Source of the DNA: Streptomyces sp. MMG1121
Lineage (GTDB): Bacteria; Actinomycetota; Actinomycetes; Streptomycetales; Streptomycetaceae
Direction: 5' to 3'
DNA length: 13,538 nucleotides
Assembly (NCBI RefSeq): GCF_001280015.1
Contig: NZ_LGDV01000256.1
Location: forward strand, 1 to 13,538
How positions within the stretch are numbered: position 1 is the first letter of the stretch; each line of letters starts with the position of its first letter. The notes under the pieces were generated by a model, which was not told the DNA's origin, searched no databases, and saw nothing but the letters and a program-made list of their open reading frames with translations. The position numbers were made by a program, and so were the translations under genes. Of the stretch, positions 1-6,420 are shown piece by piece.

Positions 1-202
1 CCCGCTCACCCACACCGAGACACACGACACCCGGCCCCACCGCGGCCGCGACCACAGCTGACACCGTGCACGCCGCCCGGCCCCAGGCCCTGCGCGAGCA
101 GCCGCAATCAGCGAGGCATGTCACCCCCGCACCAGGACGACCCGCCCGTCCCCCCCTCCCCCGCTGCACCGGCCGACGGCACCTACCCGCCGCCGACCCG
201 AG
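1..202. other. Unassigned left edge
   Basis: I see no gene here that I can support. A proline-rich reading frame starts with ATG at 118 (MSPPHQDDPPVPPSPAAP). It resembles the disordered N-terminus of some actinobacterial membrane proteins, but it runs straight into the antisense of the lamin-tail remnant and loses protein character within about 30 codons. It could be a truncated 5' end or chance. Confidence 0.3.
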
Positions 203-629
203 TCAGTGACGGTGGCCGCGGTCGTGGCCCCAGGAGACGGCATCGACGAGGCGGCCGCAGTCGTTGCGCGGAGTCGCGGTGTCACCGCTGTTGTTCCACA
301 CGTAGGACGGCCTGTCCTGGTGCACGTCCTTGCGGGTGTCCCGGCCGACGCCGGTATGGACGCGGACCGTTGCGCGCGGGGCGAGGGTCACGTGACGGAA
401 GGCAGGTGTGACCGGCGACGCCCCTCAGGGTCCAGCGGTCCAGGTTCACGCTCTGGCGGGTGCTGTTGGTGACGTCGACCCACTCGGCATCCAGCGAGCG
501 GTTCGAGCGGCCGTCCCCTCCCGAAGAGTCGGCTTGCACCTTGCTGATGAACCCCGGCGCGTGGTGCGGGGCAGCCGACTGCTGGGCGGCCGCGGCCCGC
601 AGCTTGACCTGGTTGACGGCCCGCCGGAT
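203..629 (-). pseudogene. Lamin-tail-domain (LTD) protein remnant, frameshifted
   Basis: Two minus-strand frames together spell one lamin-tail domain, a small immunoglobulin-like fold found in many secreted Streptomyces proteins of unknown role. The upstream frame (from about 629 to about 400) reads FISKVQADSSGG, then AEWVDVTNSTRQSVNLDRWTL, the typical first LTD strands. The downstream frame (about 403 to 203) continues with FRHVTLAPRATVRVHTGVGR, DRPSYVWNNSGDTATPRND and a terminal LVDAVSWG. The switch between frames lies near 400-410, after a GHT motif, and fits a one-base loss. No intact start or signal peptide is visible: the upstream frame meets a stop at 630-632, leaving only an alanine-rich stretch that could be the remains of a leader. 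The domain identity is fairly secure from the paired motifs. That it is dead rather than mis-sequenced is inference, supported by two further broken genes next to it. Confidence 0.65.
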
Positions 630-1199
630 TCAGATCCCGCAGATTTACGGGCCCCGGGCAACCATCCGCCATCTCCCGCCCCCCGCCCTGCCAAGGCGTT
701 CACCCGAAAGTGAGTAGCAGCCTCAGATCCTGCGGCCGCCCTGGACAGACGCAGCGTAGTCACCGCCCGCCCGGCGTCACCGCCCGCCCGGCCCGGGCCG
801 TGATAGCCGCCTCGCGGAAGGTGCGTCTGTGTCCGGGCAAAGGCCTGGCCCGCCGCTACGGGGGAATGCGGCGGACCAGACAGCCCCACAATGACACGCC
901 TAACCCCTCGCCGGAGTCCGAAACCCGTGATCACCTCGCCACGCCGTCGCCTCGATGCCGCTTCCCTCCCAGCCCGGGCCGTCCCCCTGCCCCGGGGGAC
1001 CGCGATGCGTGAAGCCCTTACCCCGTCGGCTTGCCCTGAGGGTCCCCGGCCGGACATGGGACGGCTGGACCGGGCCGAGCGCGCCCTGACTCGACGGCAT
1101 GGCGAGCAGCTGCTCGCCGAGATGCCGAATGGGCGGGAAGCGGCGCGCCGGAGCCCGGCGCGGGCATCAGGTCGACGCCACCCACCCGCCGACCCATCT
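630..1199. other. Long non-coding or unrecognisable stretch
   Basis: About 570 bases with no gene I can support. All six frames have open stretches, as expected at this GC content, but none shows a recognisable domain, a convincing RBS-start pair or a hydrophobic pattern. It contains a short perfect tandem duplication at 759-792. A plus-strand frame from 1056 (MGRLDRAERALTRRHGEQLL) has an amphipathic, helix-like start but degenerates into arginine/proline-rich sequence and is probably chance. Confidence 0.4.
759..792 (+). repeat. Perfect tandem duplication of 17 bp
   Basis: The 17-base unit GTCACCGCCCGCCCGGC occurs twice back to back (759-775 and 776-792) with no mismatch. It lies in the non-coding stretch between the lamin-tail and methyltransferase remnants. 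A two-copy duplication of this size usually comes from replication slippage. I see no sign of function. Confidence 0.8.
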
Positions 1200-1893
1200 A
1201 CGGCACGCCTGCCTGCACGTCAGGGAGTCCGTGGCGGTGGTGCCGCAGGCCGCTGGACCGAGCAGATCGCCGCAGAACTCGCCATAGTCCGCACCAAGGT
1301 GGCCCGACGCCTGCCGCCAGGCGGTCACTTCCCGGCCAACCACCTCCTTGATGTGGGGTGGGATCGCTCTGAGCTCACGGACTCTCGTGTCGTGGCGGGT
1401 GTCGCCTTGCTCAGTTGTCCGCCACGACGGAGGAACCGCACCGGGTAGGGCAGATAGCTGTCCGCCGTGCCGAAGTACTCGAGCGCGTCCACGCTCACGA
1501 GGGCGTCGAAGCTCTCCCGCTCGAACGGCAAGGCGCGCGTTTCCGGTCGCACGGCCCTCACCTGGTCGCCGGCACCCGTCCTCGGCGAAGCCGACTGCCG
1601 CGTCCTCGGGAGGCGATCCACCAGTTGGCCGCGACGACCTGGACGCCGTGCTCTTGGGCCAGGAATACCGACGTGACGCCCTTGCCGCAGCCGAGGTCGA
1701 GAATCCACAGTCCCGGGTTCGGATCAAGGTTTCGGGCGAGGTCCTCCAGCAGCCACTGACCTGGCCTGCAACGCCACCCGGGTCTGCGACTGGGTGTCCA
1801 CCACCCCCAAACCCGTGGCCGCTGTCTTGCTCCACGCGAAGGTGTCACGTCCTTTGTCCCGGCGCCCGCGGTGGCGGCGCCGTCGGTGGACAA
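1200..1893 (-). pseudogene. Class I SAM-dependent methyltransferase remnant, at least two frameshifts
   Basis: Three minus-strand frames together give the order of a small-molecule class I methyltransferase. The first frame (from about 1893) has WLLEDLARNLDPNPG followed by motif I, WILDLGCGKGVTSVFLAQEH, the glycine-rich SAM-binding loop, then GVQVVAANWWI. The second frame (about 1570-1420) carries ALPFERESFDALVSVDALEY, the usual post-II acidic motif, then FGTADSYLPYPVRFLRRGGQ. The third frame (about 1370-1290) carries ELRAIPPHIKEVVGREVTAW, which resembles the C-terminal segment of the same family. Breaks fall near 1600-1650 and 1370-1420. The N-terminal 30 residues are also poorly conserved. 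The gene cannot make a full protein as read. Substrate is unknown. The family call rests on motif I and the spacing of the later blocks. Confidence 0.7.
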
Positions 1894-1959
1894 GCCGTGA
1901 GGTCTCGCACTCCTTGTGACAGCACATGGCCGTGGTGGGTCAGCGGCGCCAGCAGCGGT

Positions 1960-2207
1960 CGCGCACCCGCACTACGGGCGCGCGCTCGCAGACCCAGTGG
2001 AAGGTAGACCGCGAGCCGGTACTGCAGGGCGATGTGCTCAGCGATCGGATCGGCCTCACCCGGCCTGGGAATCTCGTTCTCGTCCCTCGTGCAGGGGGCC
2101 ACCCGGGACACCCGGACGCCGCGCGCGGGATTGTCCGGGATGCGCTTGTCAACGACGGCCACCTCCAGCATGGGGGTGTGAAGGCACCGGAGTCGATCAG
2201 GCGTCAT
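1960..2207 (-). pseudogene. Tyrosine recombinase / phage-type integrase fragment
   Basis: A minus-strand frame starting at 2207 reads LEVAVVDKRIPDNPARGVRV, then ENEIPRPGEADPIAEHIALQ and YRLAVYLPLGLRAR. This matches the junction between the core-binding domain (AVxDKRIxxNPA) and the start of the catalytic domain (IAE...YRxAVxLxxGLGLR) in actinobacterial integrases. The catalytic Arg-His-Arg-Tyr region is absent: after GLRAR the frame becomes alanine/proline-rich and ends at 1845. The N-terminal DNA-binding part is also missing or out of frame. Only about 70 residues are recognisable, so this is a scar of an integrated element, not an active integrase. It sits directly downstream of the GlxA-type gene, at the border between decayed and intact DNA. 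Confidence 0.6.
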
Positions 2208-2290
2208 GTATGAAGTGCCAGTGCCCGTCCGGCTCGCCGATGGTGCGCCGCTTCTGGAGCCGCCCGGTCTGACCTGCGCCGTCAGGCGGG

Positions 2291-3229
2291 CTAGTGCTGG
2301 AACGTGCGGCGATAGGCCGTGGGTGTGACGCCGACGCAGTCACGGAATCGGGCGCGCATGTTGGCGCCGCTGCCGAGGCCGCACCGGGTGGCGATCTGTT
2401 CCACCTGGAGGTCGGTGGTCTCCAGGAGTTCTCGCGCGCGGTTGATGCGGGCGGTCAGGAGCCATTGGTGGGGGCTGACGCCGGTTTCCTGGCGCCATAG
2501 GCGGGTCAGGGTGCGCGGGGAGACGCCGGCGTGGTTGGCGAGGCGGGGAATGGTGAGGTCTTCGTCGAGGCGGCGCAGGGTCCATTCACGGGTGTCGGCG
2601 AGCGTGGTGGCCTGGGGGTCGGGGAGGCTGCTCATGATGTATTGGGCCTGTCCGCCGTCACGGTGCGGGGCGGCGACGATCTCCCGGGCGATGCCGTTCG
2701 CGACGGCCGCGCCGAGGTCTTTGCGGACCATGTGCAGACAGAGGTCGATGCCGGCCGTGACGCCCGCGGAGGTCAGGATCGTGTCGTTGTCGATGTAGAG
2801 GACGTTGCGGTCGACGCGCAGCCGGGGGTAGAGCTCTTCGAGGTCGTCCGCGCTGGCCCAGTGCGTGGTGACGGTGCGGTCGTCGAGCAGTCCGGCCGAG
2901 GCGACGGCGAAGGCGCCGGTGCAGATGGAGGCGATGCGGATCCCGGCGCGGCCGACGAGCTTGAGGGCGGCTCTCACCCGTGGGTGCGGAGGGCGCCGGA
3001 AGTCCTCGAAGCCGGGGACGATGATCGTGTCCGCGTCGGCGAGCGCTTCGAGTCCCGCGGTCAGACCGAGGGTGAAACCGGCGCTGGTGGTCACGGTCTC
3101 CTCGGTGTCCCCGCACACGGTGAGCTCGTAGGGGGTGTTCGGACGGGCGTTGAAGATCTGCGTGGGGATCCCCAGATCCATGGGCAGCACGCCGTCCACC
3201 GCCAGGACCATGACGCGGTGCTTGTTCAT
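2291..3229 (-). CDS. GlxA-family transcriptional regulator (DJ-1/PfpI domain plus AraC-type HTH)
   Basis: This is a 312-residue cytoplasmic DNA-binding regulator of the GlxA type. Residues 4-170 form a class I glutamine-amidotransferase/DJ-1-like domain. The nucleophile-elbow Cys103 sits in ASICTGAFAVASAGLLD, followed by the VTTHW segment with His123, the usual arrangement in this family, where the domain senses a signal rather than catalyses. Residues 210-310 are an AraC/XylS domain with two helix-turn-helix units: IPRLANHAGVSPRTLTRLWR and a second around VEQIATRCGLGSGANMRARF, ending with the conserved GVTPTAYRRTF. Length is normal for the family. The ATG at 3229 has no clear Shine-Dalgarno. 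TAATAT lies 7 bases before it, so a leaderless transcript is possible. It is divergent from the three-hydrolase cluster and is the likely regulator of that cluster and of itself. The inducer is unknown. Confidence 0.93.
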   Translation of the reverse strand: MNKHRVMVLAVDGVLPMDLGIPTQIFNARPNTPYELTVCGDTEETVTTSAGFTLGLTAGLEALADADTIIVPGFEDFRRPPHPRVRAALKLVGRAGIRIASICTGAFAVASAGLLDDRTVTTHWASADDLEELYPRLRVDRNVLYIDNDTILTSAGVTAGIDLCLHMVRKDLGAAVANGIAREIVAAPHRDGGQAQYIMSSLPDPQATTLADTREWTLRRLDEDLTIPRLANHAGVSPRTLTRLWRQETGVSPHQWLLTARINRARELLETTDLQVEQIATRCGLGSGANMRARFRDCVGVTPTAYRRTFQH

Positions 3230-3249
3230 GGCCGCAATATTACGGCCAT
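3228..3249. promoter_or_regulatory. Perfect inverted repeat overlapping the GlxA-type start codon; candidate operator
   Basis: ATGGCCG and CGGCCAT form perfect 7-bp arms around the 8-base AT-rich spacer CAATATTA. The left arm includes the start codon of the minus-strand regulator, and on that strand the spacer supplies TAATAT, a good -10 hexamer. A protein bound here would block the regulator's promoter, which fits autorepression. Binding by this particular regulator is inference. Confidence 0.55.
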
Positions 3250-3518
3250 CGTGTATATCGCCGGGAGGGTCAGTTTGTTGCCCTTGCCTGAGTCAACGGC
3301 TGTCTGCGGGGCAAACCAGCTGATCAGGCCGCTTTCTCACGCGACCTGAATGCAATGCCTTGCTCTCGTGTCTTGGCCTGAAAAATGCGTATGTCGGCTG
3401 ATGAGCCGTGGTCTGGAAGGGGTGTTCCGCAGCAGGATCGAAGAGCGAGCGCGGGGCAACCGGCTCCACACACCAGTGGACCGGTCCGAGAGCCCCGGCC
3501 GTGGACGAGGAGCTGACT
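3250..3518. other. Divergent intergenic region between regulator and hydrolase cluster
   Basis: About 270 bases separate the GlxA-type gene from the alpha/beta hydrolase start. The part at 3240-3400 is less GC-rich than its surroundings (for example GTGTATATCG and CCTGAAAAATGCG), as expected for promoters. I could not fix a -35/-10 pair for the plus strand. A small perfect hairpin, CGGCT-GATG-AGCCG, lies at about 3397-3410. No small ORF here has a convincing RBS. Confidence 0.45.
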
Positions 3519-4319
3519 ATGACTTCGCAGGCTGTGGTGGGCCGCTTCTTCGACGTGCAGCGCGGCCAGGTGTACGCCCACGTCCGCGAGGGTGACGGCC
3601 CGGCGCTGATCTTCCTGCACTACTGGGGAGGCTCACGGCGCACCTGGATCCCGGTGCTGCAACGTCTGGACCCCGGGCAGGGCTTCGTGGCCTACGACCA
3701 GCGCGGATGGGGCGACTCAACGAGCGTGCCGGGACCTTACGGCCTGGAGCAGCTCGCGGACGACGCGCAGCGGGTCGTCGACGCGCTCGGTCACTCCCGC
3801 TACGTGATTGTCGGGCACTCGATGGGCGGCAAGGTGGCCCAGATGCTGGCCGCACGCAAGCCCGCGGGATTGACGGGAGTCGTCCTCGTGGCGCCCGCGC
3901 CGGCCGCGCCGGCCGAGGTGACCGCGCAGGTGCAGGAGACGGTTTCCCACGCCTACGACAGCGAGCAGGCGGTTCTGCAGAGCATCGACCTGATGCTGAC
4001 CCACCGCAGACTGACTCCCGAGCTGCGCCGGCAGGTGGTCGAGGACAGTCTGCGCGGGGGCGACCAGGCCCGTCTCGCGTGGCCGCGCCGGGGCCTGGTC
4101 CAGGACGTGTCGGCCGGCGTCTCGGCCATCGAGGTGCCGGTGCTGGTTCTCGCGGGCAGCCACGACAAGGTCGACCCGCCGACCGTGCTCGCCGACCGCC
4201 TGCTGCCGCTGATCCCGACCGCCACGCTGACCGTCCTGAAGGACACCGGCCACCTCTCCCCCCTTGAGGTGCCCGACCAAGTGGCCACGCACATCGGCGC
4301 GTTCGTCGCCCAGCTGTAA
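3519..4319 (+). CDS. Alpha/beta-hydrolase fold hydrolase
   Basis: A 266-residue soluble serine hydrolase. I chose ATG 3519 because GAGGAG lies 6 bases upstream and homology-like sequence begins there; an open frame extends upstream to 3408 but looks non-coding. The catalytic Ser101 is in the nucleophile elbow VGHSMGGKVAQ. The acid is probably Asp216 in LAGSHDKVDPP, and the base is His245 in DTGHLSPLEVP. The oxyanion-hole loop reads HYWGGSRRTW (residues 34-43), with Tyr where many relatives have Gly. VAYDQRGWGDS (58-68) is the usual strand-turn before the elbow. A cap domain occupies about residues 130-200. It resembles esterase, haloperoxidase-like and C-C hydrolase members, and sequence alone does not choose between them. 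It is the first gene of a co-directional set with the HD-domain and MBL-fold genes and is divergent from the GlxA-type regulator. Confidence 0.93.
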   Translation: MTSQAVVGRFFDVQRGQVYAHVREGDGPALIFLHYWGGSRRTWIPVLQRLDPGQGFVAYDQRGWGDSTSVPGPYGLEQLADDAQRVVDALGHSRYVIVGHSMGGKVAQMLAARKPAGLTGVVLVAPAPAAPAEVTAQVQETVSHAYDSEQAVLQSIDLMLTHRRLTPELRRQVVEDSLRGGDQARLAWPRRGLVQDVSAGVSAIEVPVLVLAGSHDKVDPPTVLADRLLPLIPTATLTVLKDTGHLSPLEVPDQVATHIGAFVAQL

Positions 4320-4327
4320 GCACAGCA

Positions 4328-4352
4328 CCCCAGGCGCACATCCGCCTTGGGG
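4328..4352. terminator. GC-rich hairpin after the alpha/beta hydrolase gene
   Basis: CCCCAGGCG pairs with CGCCTTGGGG around the loop CACATC, giving a 9-bp stem with one bulged T, 8 bases after the stop codon. No T-run follows. It could be a weak or intrinsic-like terminator, or an mRNA-stabilising stem between two cistrons. Confidence 0.45.
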
Positions 4353-4372
4353 CGATCGGCTGTTGCTCCACA

Positions 4373-4390
4373 TGTTGTGCGCACGCAACA
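4373..4390. other. Second hairpin in the hydrolase/HD-gene gap
   Basis: TGTTGTG pairs with CGCAACA (one G-T wobble) around a 4-base loop, CGCA. It follows the GC-rich hairpin by 20 bases within the 153-base gap before the HD-domain gene. Role unknown: attenuation, processing or a dyad operator are all possible. Confidence 0.35.
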
Positions 4391-4472
4391 CCCGGCACGC
4401 ACGAGCACGCTGCCCAGCTACCGCACCCAATCGATCTGCCCCGGACCGGGGCACCCGACGAAAGAACACATC

Positions 4473-5519
4473 GTGACCACCGACGCACATCTGTCCGTCT
4501 TCGAGCAGCTCAGCCTCCCTGACACGACCCTCACCCGGGACACCTACGGCTATGCGGCACAGGCCACGCCATCCTTCGTCTTCCATCACAGCGTGCGTTC
4601 CTACGTCTACGCCCGCGCCCATGCCCAGAACCAGGGCCTGCGTGCCGGTACCGACTACGACGACGAGCTGCTGTTCGTCGCTTGCGTCCTGCACGACATC
4701 GGACTGAGCGACGAGGGCAACGGCGACCAGCGCTTCGAAGTCGACGGCGTCGACACCGCGGCGGCATTCCTCCGCAAGCACGGGGTCGAGGAACGGCGAA
4801 TCGCCATCGCATGGGACGCCATCGCCCTGCACACCTCGGACGGCATCGCCCCGCGCAAGGGCACGGAAGTGGCGCTGACCCAGGCGGGCATCGGCACCGA
4901 CATCCTCGGAGTCCAGCGTGAGAGCCTTCCTCCCGGTCTCGCCGACGAGGTGCACGCCCTGTTGCCGCGTCAGGACCTGGCCTACGCGCTCAGCGACGCC
5001 ATCATCGCCCAGGCCGAGACCAAGCCCCACAAGGCGTCCCCGCTGACCTTCCCGGGCGACCTGCTGCGCCGCCATCTGCCCTACGGCGCCCATCCCAGCT
5101 GGTACGACCTGATCGGCGTGGCCGGCTGGGGCGACAAGCCGGTCGGCGTCACCGCCCGGCGCCGCGCCGAGACGCCGGAGCAGGTGGGCGTCCTGTTCAT
5201 GGAGTACCTGGAGGCCGGTGACACCGAGGGCCTGCTGTCGCTCTACGAGCCCAACGCCCACTTCGCGCCCACCCCCGGAACCCACCTGGTGGGCAGGGAC
5301 GCCATCCGCGAGTCGCTGCAGCAGATGATCGACAGGGGCGCCCGCCTCAAGCTTGAACTGCTCGACATCCGCCAGGTCGGCGACATCGCCTTGGTGTCGA
5401 ACAACGCCACCCTCACGGGTGTCGGACCGGAGCCGCTGATCTCCACCACCACCGAAATCCTTCGACGCCAGCCGAACGGCGGCTGGGTCCATGTCGTGGA
5501 CGACCCGTTCTTCAGCTGA
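4473..5519 (+). CDS. HD-domain hydrolase (cyanamide-hydratase-like) fused to a SnoaL/NTF2-like domain
   Basis: A 348-residue fusion. I place the start at GTG 4473, where VTTDAHLSVFEQL begins; the open frame continues upstream to 4347, but that part crosses two hairpins and does not look like protein. The RBS is weak (AAAGAA). Residues 25-220 are an HD metal-dependent domain: His39 in FVFHHSVRSYVYA, the His74-Asp75 pair in CVLHDIGLSD, and later His120 (AIALHTSDG) and Asp143 (IGTDILG) as further ligand candidates. The HHSVRSY...VLHDIGL pattern is that of the cyanamide-hydratase-like HD group, whose founding member hydrates cyanamide to urea. The substrate here is not shown. Residues 234-348 form a SnoaL-like/NTF2 cone domain: EQVGVLFMEYLEAGDTEGLL, NAHFAPTPGTHLVGRDAIRE and a C-terminal GGWVHVVDDPFF. 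The fusion is unusual. It lies 55 bases before the MBL-fold gene, suggesting co-transcription. Confidence 0.85.
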   Translation: MTTDAHLSVFEQLSLPDTTLTRDTYGYAAQATPSFVFHHSVRSYVYARAHAQNQGLRAGTDYDDELLFVACVLHDIGLSDEGNGDQRFEVDGVDTAAAFLRKHGVEERRIAIAWDAIALHTSDGIAPRKGTEVALTQAGIGTDILGVQRESLPPGLADEVHALLPRQDLAYALSDAIIAQAETKPHKASPLTFPGDLLRRHLPYGAHPSWYDLIGVAGWGDKPVGVTARRRAETPEQVGVLFMEYLEAGDTEGLLSLYEPNAHFAPTPGTHLVGRDAIRESLQQMIDRGARLKLELLDIRQVGDIALVSNNATLTGVGPEPLISTTTEILRRQPNGGWVHVVDDPFFS

Positions 5520-5574
5520 CCGCCCGGGGCGGCGGCCCAGCCACCCCACCCCACGCCTGTCGAGGAGTTACCCG

Positions 5575-6330
5575 ATGGCTCCGACCAAGGTCATTGCCAT
5601 TCCCGTGCACGGTCGGCACGCCGTCAACGCCTACCTGCTGCTGGGCAGGCAACCGATCATCGTCGACGCCGGAACACCCGGCAGCGGCCACTTGATTCAT
5701 GACCAGGTCGCCGCCCACGGCGTGAACCCCAGGGACGTCCGCCTGATCGTCGTCACCCATGGACACATCGACCACTTCGGCTCCGCCGCGGAACTGAGCC
5801 GGCTCACCGGCGCACCGATTGCCGGTCACATCGCCGACCTCGGTATCTACCAAGCGGGCAGGGTCAGTGTGCCGTATCTGCCCATCGGGCTGTTCGGGCG
5901 GCTCTTCGCCCGCACTTCAAGGGTGCGGGCAACCGCCGAGCCGTTCGAACCAGACGTGCTCGTACGTGGCGAGACCCACCTGTCGGACTTCGGGGTCGAG
6001 GCCCGCATCATGCCCACTCCGGGCCACACCGCCGGCTCCGTCTCGGTCCTCACCGACGACGGAGACCTGGTGGCCGGAGACCTCGTGGCGACCCCGTTGC
6101 TGGGCTTCATCAAGGGGCGGCCCGCCAACCCGCCCTTCCACGACGACCGGCTCGGCAACCTGGCGAGCCTGCGCGAAATGCTGGCCCTCGGTCCCACCAA
6201 GCTCCATGTCGGCCACGGCGCACCCCTCGCCCCCGAGCGGGTGGGCCGATGGGCGGTCGCGGAGCAGCGGCGGCTCGACCGCCTGGTGGCCCGGGGACGC
6301 CTGCGCGCCAGAGAAGTGGCAGCGGTGTGA
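5575..6330 (+). CDS. Metallo-beta-lactamase-fold hydrolase
   Basis: A 251-residue soluble MBL-fold protein. ATG 5575 is preceded by GAGGAG at 5562-5567, 7 bases away, which decides the start. The signature HxHxDH is complete: His62, His64, Asp66 and His67 in VVTHGHIDHFGSA. The other zinc ligands follow in order: His151 (MPTPGHTAGSVSV), Asp169 (LVAGDLVA) and His214 (HVGHGAPLAP). With no signal peptide and a glyoxalase II/lactonase-like spacing, it is probably a cytoplasmic esterase, lactonase or thioesterase rather than an antibiotic-resistance lactamase. It is the last gene of the alpha/beta hydrolase, HD-fusion and MBL set, and is followed by a convergent Lrp-type regulator. Substrate unknown. 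Confidence 0.93.
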   Translation: MAPTKVIAIPVHGRHAVNAYLLLGRQPIIVDAGTPGSGHLIHDQVAAHGVNPRDVRLIVVTHGHIDHFGSAAELSRLTGAPIAGHIADLGIYQAGRVSVPYLPIGLFGRLFARTSRVRATAEPFEPDVLVRGETHLSDFGVEARIMPTPGHTAGSVSVLTDDGDLVAGDLVATPLLGFIKGRPANPPFHDDRLGNLASLREMLALGPTKLHVGHGAPLAPERVGRWAVAEQRRLDRLVARGRLRAREVAAV

Positions 6331-6350
6331 GCACGGATACTCGCACCGGA

Positions 6351-6376
6351 CCGCCAAGTCGCGCGGAGCCTGGCGG
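6351..6376. terminator. Weak stem-loop between convergent genes
   Basis: CCGCCA and TGGCGG form perfect 6-bp arms around a 14-base loop in the 90-base gap between the MBL gene and the convergent Lrp-type gene. There is no U-tract. Position favours bidirectional termination; the structure itself is weak. Confidence 0.3.
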
Positions 6377-6420
6377 CGGCGGTTGTTCAAGTGGGCGGCG
6401 CCGGCGCGGCCAGGGAGTTC

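Noticed and set aside
1190..1225. HLRHAC-like peptide on the plus strand, resembling the HxLRH box of tyrosine recombinases
   Set aside because: The rest of the box and the catalytic Tyr are absent, and it lies on the strand opposite to the integrase fragment. Probably coincidence.
2199..2290. Minus-strand peptide GRLQKRRTIGEPDGHWHFIH ending at a stop near 2199
   Set aside because: It looks protein-like but is under 30 residues, has no start or RBS, and I cannot assign a family. It may be part of the decayed integrase region in another frame.
3408..3518. A 37-codon upstream extension of the alpha/beta hydrolase frame
   Set aside because: It has no RBS and non-protein-like composition, whereas ATG 3519 has GAGGAG at ideal spacing and begins the family homology.
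4347..4472. A 42-codon upstream extension of the HD-fusion frame
   Set aside because: It passes through one hairpin and has no RBS. The family-like N-terminus begins at GTG 4473.
3717..5549. A 610-codon minus-strand open frame opposite the hydrolase cluster
   Set aside because: It is antisense to two genes with complete catalytic motifs and shows only Val/Gly/Arg-rich shadow composition, as expected from GC-biased third positions.
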